A stretch of 10,309 nucleotides of DNA from Candidatus Minthenecus merdequi (GTDB lineage: Bacteria > Bacteroidota > Bacteroidia > Bacteroidales > Paludibacteraceae): positions 1 to 10,309 of the forward strand of contig JAGHVI010000081.1 of assembly GCA_018064385.1 (NCBI GenBank), in the 5' to 3' direction. Below the pieces are notes generated by a model. It was not told the origin of the DNA. It saw only the letters and a list, made by a program, of their open reading frames with translations, and searched no databases. Shown here piece by piece: positions 6,079 through 10,309 of this stretch (position 1 is its first letter; each line of letters starts with the position of its first letter). The translations under genes and the position numbers were made by a program.

Positions 6079-8013
6079 ATGCAAACTAAACTTACTCACT
6101 ATTTGACATCGTATGTCAACAATTATATATCCCCTCGCTTGATTTTCGTTCTCGATTTCGTCTTGTGCGTTGTCTCTTCATTGCTAACAATAATCATACT
6201 TAGCTTCCTCAGTTCGGAGTATAACGATTTCACGCACACTCAGTTCTCCACCATCTGGCTTATAGCATCTGCCGTTTCTACTATCATTGTGGCTTTTATT
6301 TCGCGTTGTTATCGTGTAGCAATCCGACATACTACCCCATTGTCAAATATACACCTCACCATCACTATATTCGCAAAATCAACACTTACATCAGCAGCAA
6401 CTTTCATACTCATCCTCGACTCGGATAATATCTTGAAATACATTACGGTTGGTGTTTTTGATTTCTTTGTCACTGCTGCTTTTCTTCTCGGTATGCGTAT
6501 GATTATGTATGCTGCTTATACTTTCTATCGTAACAAGATTAAGTCTGCAGCCGACACAACCAACATCCTAATCTACGGCACAAACGACAAGTCTGTCGCT
6601 CTTATTCAACGTCTTGCTAACTCTCAGCACTACTCTGTCCGCGGTTATATTACCGAGGATACTAAGTTCACGACAAACAATATTGCTGAACTCCCTGTAT
6701 ATCAGTACGACAATTTAGACAAACTTCATCTCATTTTCGAAGACAATCGCATTGGCGGTATCCTTTTTGCCCACGATGCTGACATTAAAGCGGTTCAAGA
6801 TACACTTTTGAAGTATTGCAACGAACATAAACTCGACACTCTCATCGCCCCTTCAATTGACGATATTGCCAACGCAAGCAATAACCAGAATCGCATTCGC
6901 CAAGTCAAAATCGAAGATTTACTCGGACGTGAAGAAATCAAGATTAACCTTGACGAAATCAAGGCATATTTCAAGGACAAATGTGTTATGGTTACCGGTG
7001 CAGCGGGTTCGATAGGTTCTGAACTCTGCCGTCAACTTGCTTCTTTTGGTATCAGCAAGCTAGTACTCTTTGATGATGCCGAAACCCCTACTCATAACGT
7101 TCGCCTTGAACTCGAAGAAAAGTATCCAAACCTCAAGTTCTTCCCTACCATAGGTGACGTTCGCCACAAAAAACGTCTTGACGGAATCTTCCGACGCCAT
7201 CACCCTCAAGTGGTCTTCCATGCCGCTGCCTATAAACACGTCCCTCTTATGGAAGAAAACCCTTGCGAAGCTGTTATGGTCAATGTATATGGTTCACGCA
7301 ATGTGGCTGACAAGTGCATTGAGTATGGTGTCGAGATGATGGTTATGATTTCTACCGACAAAGCTGTAAATCCAACAAACATAATGGGTTGCAGTAAGCG
7401 TCTCGCTGAAATTTATGTGCAGTCTCTCGGAACAGCTATTGCTAATGGCGAAGTTCAAGGCACTACCAAGTTCGTCACTACTCGTTTCGGTAACGTCCTC
7501 GGCAGCAACGGTTCCGTCATTCCTCGTTTCCGTGAGCAAATCGAAAAAGGTGGTCCTGTCACAGTCACTCATCCCGACATCACTCGCTTCTTTATGACCA
7601 TTCCTGAGGCTTGTCGGCTCGTAATGGAAGCTGCGACAATGTCCAATGGCAACGAAATTTTCGTATTCGATATGGGCGAAAGCGTCAGAATTGCAGATCT
7701 TGCTCGTAGAATGATTTCTCTGGCAGGTCTCGAACTCGGCAAAGATATCGATATCAAGTTCACTGGTCTCCGCCCTGGCGAAAAACTATACGAGGAGGTC
7801 TTATCCAAACAAGAGGACACCCTTCCTACTTCTCACTCTCGCATTCGCATCGCTAAAGTTCGCGAGTATCCGTATAAAGAAATTTCTGACACTGTCGCAA
7901 AACTGCACACCCTTGCCGACCTTGTCGAAATCGAATCTCTCGTACGCCTTATGAAGGCTACTGTCCCTGAATTTATATCCAAAAACTCTCCTTTCGAGAA
8001 ATACGATAAGTAG
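6079..8013 (+). CDS. Membrane-anchored nucleotide-sugar 4,6-dehydratase, CapD/FlaA1/WbpM type
   Basis: Enzymes of this class convert UDP-HexNAc, usually UDP-GlcNAc, to a 4-keto-6-deoxy sugar for capsule, O-antigen or glycoprotein glycans. The 644-residue product has four hydrophobic segments at about 19-45, 57-76, 90-115 and 124-150. A first Rossmann-like domain follows (about 160-280, TNILIYGTNDKSVALIQRLA). The catalytic short-chain dehydrogenase domain has GAAGSIG at 307-313, DVRHKKRLDGIF, FHAAAYKHVPLMEENPCEA, ISTDKAVNPTN (S425, D427), MGCSK with the Met-Lys pair M436/K440 that replaces the usual Tyr-Lys, and TRFGNVLGSNGSVIPRF. GLRPGEKLYEE is near the end. Length and domain order fit the full-length membrane class. 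I chose the ATG at 6079 over an upstream in-frame TTG at 6067 because it follows the same ATATTATG context as murA. The substrate stereochemistry cannot be read, so I give no gene symbol. It has its own promoter. Confidence 0.93.
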   Translation: MQTKLTHYLTSYVNNYISPRLIFVLDFVLCVVSSLLTIIILSFLSSEYNDFTHTQFSTIWLIASAVSTIIVAFISRCYRVAIRHTTPLSNIHLTITIFAKSTLTSAATFILILDSDNILKYITVGVFDFFVTAAFLLGMRMIMYAAYTFYRNKIKSAADTTNILIYGTNDKSVALIQRLANSQHYSVRGYITEDTKFTTNNIAELPVYQYDNLDKLHLIFEDNRIGGILFAHDADIKAVQDTLLKYCNEHKLDTLIAPSIDDIANASNNQNRIRQVKIEDLLGREEIKINLDEIKAYFKDKCVMVTGAAGSIGSELCRQLASFGISKLVLFDDAETPTHNVRLELEEKYPNLKFFPTIGDVRHKKRLDGIFRRHHPQVVFHAAAYKHVPLMEENPCEAVMVNVYGSRNVADKCIEYGVEMMVMISTDKAVNPTNIMGCSKRLAEIYVQSLGTAIANGEVQGTTKFVTTRFGNVLGSNGSVIPRFREQIEKGGPVTVTHPDITRFFMTIPEACRLVMEAATMSNGNEIFVFDMGESVRIADLARRMISLAGLELGKDIDIKFTGLRPGEKLYEEVLSKQEDTLPTSHSRIRIAKVREYPYKEISDTVAKLHTLADLVEIESLVRLMKATVPEFISKNSPFEKYDK

Positions 8014-8118
8014 TAATCAGACTTTACGAACCAAACGAAAAGAAACCTATATACTACATCATGCTGTTCATCATCTCCTTTATGATTAGTTGTCTTTGAC
8101 TGGTAATAGGAGTCTGAA

Positions 8119-8133
8119 AAAATTAATAATTTT
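8119..8133 (+). repeat. 15-bp A/T palindrome upstream of the winged-helix promoter
   Basis: AAAATTA and TAATTTT flank a single central A. The site ends 12 bp before the -33 box. It may be an operator for the adjacent DNA-binding protein, an UP-like element, or a chance result of A/T-rich sequence. Confidence 0.3.
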
Positions 8134-8145
8134 CTCCGAAAAACA

Positions 8146-8177
8146 TTTGGTTCTTCAAAAAAAAAGTTGTAAATTTG
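8146..8177 (+). promoter_or_regulatory. Bacteroidota-type promoter for the winged-helix gene
   Basis: TTTG at 8146-8149, a 20-bp spacer and TAAATTTG at 8170-8177 match both consensus boxes fully. Transcription should begin near 8182, leaving a leader of only about a dozen bases. This supports the ATG at 8195 and rules out upstream in-frame starts such as 8090 or GTG 8180. Confidence 0.75.
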
Positions 8178-8194
8178 CCGTGACAAAAATCGGT

Positions 8195-8494
8195 ATGAAA
8201 ACAACGATTAAAAGAACAGCAAAAGCAGCTCTGAGAATCAGCATTAAACTGCTCATCGAACTTGGTGTCAAAGACCATCTGCAACAGCGTCAAATTGACA
8301 CTCTGAAGCTCATACTCAGTACTATAGCAACCGATTGCAACACCACTTTGGACTCTCTCAGTAGAGTAACTGGACGTGCCCGCAGCACCATACAACTCCA
8401 CCTTTCATATTTGGTGGAGCATAATTTTGTTTCACACGTTGGTCCTGCAAAAGGTGGACGTTGGAAGATTAACGAAAACCCGATTTTACAATAA
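8195..8494 (+). CDS. Small stand-alone winged helix-turn-helix protein
   Basis: The product is a 99-residue putative DNA-binding regulator. After a basic N-terminus (MKTTIKRTAKAALR), residues 31-48 form a helix (QRQIDTLKLILSTIATD). Residues 51-78 carry the helix-turn-helix (TLDSLSRVTGRARSTIQLHL, SYLVEHNFV) and residues 79-92 form the wing (SHVGPAKGGRWKI). The ending 'xxxVGPAKGGxWxI' closely recalls the C-terminal winged helix of AlbA_2/Schlafen-type ATPases (also called RecG-like or AAA_4), in which it follows a large N-terminal domain that is missing here. It could be a free-standing regulator or the surviving tail of a larger gene. Its own well-matched promoter argues for a functional unit. 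It lies between two nucleotide-sugar enzymes and may control one of them, but the sequence does not show which. A candidate terminator hairpin lies 62 bases downstream. Confidence 0.75.
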   Translation: MKTTIKRTAKAALRISIKLLIELGVKDHLQQRQIDTLKLILSTIATDCNTTLDSLSRVTGRARSTIQLHLSYLVEHNFVSHVGPAKGGRWKINENPILQ

Positions 8495-8810
8495 AAGTTT
8501 GATCAACCGTCGCTGGATAGCCGGATTGTTCTCTCAGCCAAGGGCAAAAATGAAAACGACACAACATGTGTCGTAGCCTTTTCACGTTCAAAACAAAATC
8601 AGTAAATACAACCTTTTCAAGCGTAATTAAGGTGAATTATTTTGTGAGTTTTTGAAGTTTGTTTTGAGCAGATTGCCATGTGGCCGACTGACAAGCAGCA
8701 AGATGCTAAAATTACTGCAAATACAAAAATCTCCACCGCAGGATCAAAAACAAAATATCATTTGCGATTGGTAAAAGAACAACGTGTTGAACGTCTCTAA
8801 TTTTATGATT
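8495..8810 (+). other. Gene-poor interval before ugd
   Basis: About 315 bp hold no credible gene. A hairpin at 8556-8574 follows the winged-helix gene. From 8581 to 8750 the sequence is A/T-rich with several TTTG boxes but no correctly spaced TAnnTTTG. The closest -7-like site, TATCATTTG at 8756-8764, has one base too many between TA and TTTG and no -33 box. How ugd is transcribed is therefore unclear; read-through or a weak promoter near 8764 are both possible. Confidence 0.5.
8556..8574 (+). terminator. Candidate terminator hairpin after the winged-helix gene
   Basis: ACGACACA (8556-8563), loop ACA, and TGTGTCGT (8567-8574) form a perfect 8-bp stem, followed after AGCC by only four Ts. The weak T-tract lowers confidence; the palindrome could also be a protein-binding site. 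Confidence 0.45.
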
Positions 8811-10079
8811 ATGAGAAATTTTGAAGATATAAAGATTTCAGTGGCAGGCACTGGATATGTAGGTATGTCCATTGCTACACTTTTGGCTCAGCATCATGAG
8901 GTTACATCGGTAGATGTAGTGCCTGAGCGTGTTGATATGGTAAACAGCAAGAAATCACCTATTCAGGATGATTATATCGAGAAGTATCTTCGTGATGTGC
9001 CTTTGACTTTGAAGGCAACATTGGATGCTAAAGTTGGTTATGCTGATGCGGATATTGTAATCATTGCCGCTCCAACCAATTACGACCCGCAGAAGAATTA
9101 CTTCGACACTTCTCATGTCGAGGAGGTGATTGACATAGTCCGTGAGGTTAACCCTCATGCGATAATGGTGATAAAATCAACTATTCCTGTTGGTTATTGC
9201 CAGCGTCTTTACGAACGCTATGGCAAGGATTTGAGGTTGCTCTTCGCTCCGGAGTTCTTGCGTGAGAGCAAGGCGTTGTATGATAATCTCTATCCGTCAC
9301 GTATAATTGTCGGTACTCCTAAGTTGTTCGAAGTCAATAATCTTCAGGAACTCGAGGATGCGTCAAGAATATTTGCTAAACTGCTCCAGCAGGCTGCAAT
9401 TAAAGAAGATATCCCAACACTGTTTATGGGGCTCAAAGAGGCTGAAGCGGTCAAACTCTTCGCCAATACGTATCTTGCATTGCGTGTTTCTTACTTCAAC
9501 GAACTTGATACATACGCTGAGGTTAAAGGACTTGATTCTAAAGCGATAATCGAAGGTATTGGACTCGACCCACGAATCGGTACACACTATAACAATCCTT
9601 CGTTCGGTTATGGCGGCTATTGCTTGCCAAAGGACACAAAGCAACTGTTGGCTAATTATCAGGATGTTCCTCAAAACATGATGTCAGCCATCGTTGAATC
9701 CAACCGTACCCGCAAGGATTACATTGCCGATGCAGTTCTCCAGAAGGCTGGTTGGTACACCGAGAACGGACAGTGGGATTCCTCCAAGGAACATCAGTGC
9801 GTAATTGGAGTCTATAGACTTACAATGAAGTCAAATTCAGACAACTTCCGTCAGTCGGCTATCCAAGGTATTATGAAGCGTATCAAGGCAAAAGGTGCCG
9901 AGGTTATTATATATGAACCAACCATCGAAGATGGCAGCACATTCTTCGGCAGCCGTGTGGTGAATGATTTGGCTAAATTCAAAGCTGAGAGTCAGGCTAT
10001 TATCGCAAATCGTTACGATACTTGTCTTGATGATGTCCGCGACAAAGTCTATACCCGTGACATCTTTGAACGTGACTAA
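8811..10079 (+). CDS. ugd: UDP-glucose 6-dehydrogenase
   Basis: Ugd oxidises UDP-glucose to UDP-glucuronate with two NAD+ in the cytoplasm, supplying uronic acids for capsule and other surface polysaccharides. The 422-residue product has ISVAGTGYVGMSIATLLA (GxGxxG at 13-18), the ALDI-like SVDVVPERVD and KSTIPVG (122-128). It also has LLFAPEFLRESKALYDNLYP, EAVKLFANTYLALRVSYFNE with the conserved Lys and Asn (215, 219), and GYGGYCLPKDTKQLL with the catalytic Cys at 271. The match to the short E. coli/HasB type is close throughout, down to the end VYTRDIF. It is longer than the E. coli enzyme partly because of an insertion of about 14 residues around 312-331 (AGWYTENGQWDSSKEHQ) between the core and NAD-sugar-binding C-terminal domains. 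The ATG at 8811 puts the Rossmann motif at the N-terminus; GTG 8784 and ATG 8805 are in-frame alternatives. Base composition is more G-rich than the genes upstream. Confidence 0.95.
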   Translation: MRNFEDIKISVAGTGYVGMSIATLLAQHHEVTSVDVVPERVDMVNSKKSPIQDDYIEKYLRDVPLTLKATLDAKVGYADADIVIIAAPTNYDPQKNYFDTSHVEEVIDIVREVNPHAIMVIKSTIPVGYCQRLYERYGKDLRLLFAPEFLRESKALYDNLYPSRIIVGTPKLFEVNNLQELEDASRIFAKLLQQAAIKEDIPTLFMGLKEAEAVKLFANTYLALRVSYFNELDTYAEVKGLDSKAIIEGIGLDPRIGTHYNNPSFGYGGYCLPKDTKQLLANYQDVPQNMMSAIVESNRTRKDYIADAVLQKAGWYTENGQWDSSKEHQCVIGVYRLTMKSNSDNFRQSAIQGIMKRIKAKGAEVIIYEPTIEDGSTFFGSRVVNDLAKFKAESQAIIANRYDTCLDDVRDKVYTRDIFERD

Positions 10080-10086
10080 AGCCTCA

Positions 10087-10113
10087 CGCAGAATCCGCAG
10101 AACTCGCAGAAAA
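10087..10113 (+). repeat. Three 9-bp tandem repeats (CGCAGAAnn)
   Basis: CGCAGAATC, CGCAGAACT and CGCAGAAAA follow one another exactly, ending on the A of the next start codon. I recall that CGCAGA-rich arrays often sit beside GxxExxY genes; here only three imperfect units are present. Confidence 0.65.
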
Positions 10114-10309
10114 TGAACAATTCTTTATCATATAAAGTAATAGGTTGCGCTCTTGAAGTTTATAAAACTTTAGGCCCAGGATTGCTTGAATCTATATATG
10201 AGAAGGCTTTATAAGCAATTGCTTACTTATTTGAATCTTACGTCAAAAAAAGTAGGATTGCTGATTAATTTTAATGTGAATAATCTAATGGATGGAATCC
10301 ATAGAGTAG
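10113..10309 (+). pseudogene. GxxExxY-family protein gene with internal deletion (runs off the window)
   Basis: GxxExxY proteins are small (about 125 residues) putative PDDEXK-nuclease-fold proteins of unknown function. The first frame gives 33 residues: MNNSLSYKVIGCALEVYKTL, then GPGLLESIYEKAL, with the name motif G-LL-E-SI-Y at 23-29. It stops at TAA 10212-10214. From about 10213 another frame gives QLLTYLNLTSKKVG, then LLINFNVNNLMDGIHRV, which is the typical C-terminal part. The middle of about 60 residues, which holds the predicted Asp/Glu-x-Lys active site, is missing, and the two ends are out of frame. This is an internal deletion rather than a simple point mutation. The final codons lie beyond the window edge. 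Confidence 0.8.

Noticed and set aside
8550..8576. An eight-codon open frame (MKTTQHVS) like a leader peptide before ugd
   Set aside because: It lies on the hairpin 8556-8574, about 230 bases from ugd. Nothing suggests translation; the similarity to the first residues of the winged-helix protein is short and probably chance.
8756..8764. Promoter -7 box for ugd (TATCATTTG)
   Set aside because: There are three rather than two bases between TA and TTTG, and no TTTG about 20 bp upstream.
10087..10113. CRISPR array
   Set aside because: The units are 9 bp, contiguous and without spacers; this is a short tandem repeat.
1..10309. tRNA, rRNA, insertion sequence, transposase or integrase
   Set aside because: I found no tRNA-like or rRNA-like sequence and no terminal inverted repeats with a transposase. 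All well-supported genes are envelope or regulatory.

Overview
The window looks like part of a Bacteroidales (Bacteroidota) chromosome. Three upstream regions carry the Bacteroidota sigma-ABfr promoter form (TAnnTTTG about 20 bp downstream of a TTTG-like box). There are almost no Shine-Dalgarno sequences and the start contexts are A/T-rich. MurA has the PGGDKIGRRR active-site loop that I recall as the Bacteroidota form, and the first gene ends in a type IX-secretion-like C-terminal domain. All genes lie on the + strand.

Layout: (1) 9-2410 encodes a large secreted beta-rich surface protein (signal peptide, InlB-like repeat, 'SLPF...GWNLLGNPY' region, sorting-type C-terminus). It is split by an apparent one-base loss in a C-run near 1750. 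(2) 2416-2709 is a small proline-rich protein with one C-terminal membrane segment. (3) A promoter and a UUCG-capped hairpin leader precede rfbB/rmlB (dTDP-glucose 4,6-dehydratase, 2808-3941). (4) murA (3989-5305) follows. (5) A NusG/UpxY-like antitermination factor lies at 5380-5940. (6) A second promoter, preceded by a nine-C tract, drives a membrane-anchored FlaA1/CapD/WbpM-type nucleotide-sugar dehydratase (6079-8013). (7) A third promoter drives a 99-residue stand-alone winged-helix protein (8195-8494). (8) A gene-poor stretch of about 310 bp leads to ugd (8811-10079). (9) The window ends in a GxxExxY-family gene (10113 to the edge) that has lost its middle.

Functionally this is a cell-surface polysaccharide and envelope region. 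RfbB makes dTDP-4-keto-6-deoxyglucose, the CapD-like enzyme makes a 4-keto-6-deoxy UDP-HexNAc, and Ugd makes UDP-glucuronate; all feed capsule or O-antigen synthesis. MurA commits UDP-GlcNAc to peptidoglycan. The NusG-like factor suggests processive antitermination of a polysaccharide operon, but it sits inside the cluster rather than at its head. No glycosyltransferases, flippase or export genes are in view, so this is an edge or a dispersed portion of a locus.

I see no clear new defence or mobile system. The best leads are non-coding: a leader hairpin, related untranslated blocks on both sides of murA, a 34-bp palindrome ahead of the NusG-like gene, and a homopolymer next to a promoter. Two decaying or reduced genes, the frameshifted surface protein and the internally deleted GxxExxY gene, are also notable. 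Base composition changes from C-rich/G-poor to G-rich on the coding strand somewhere after 8013.
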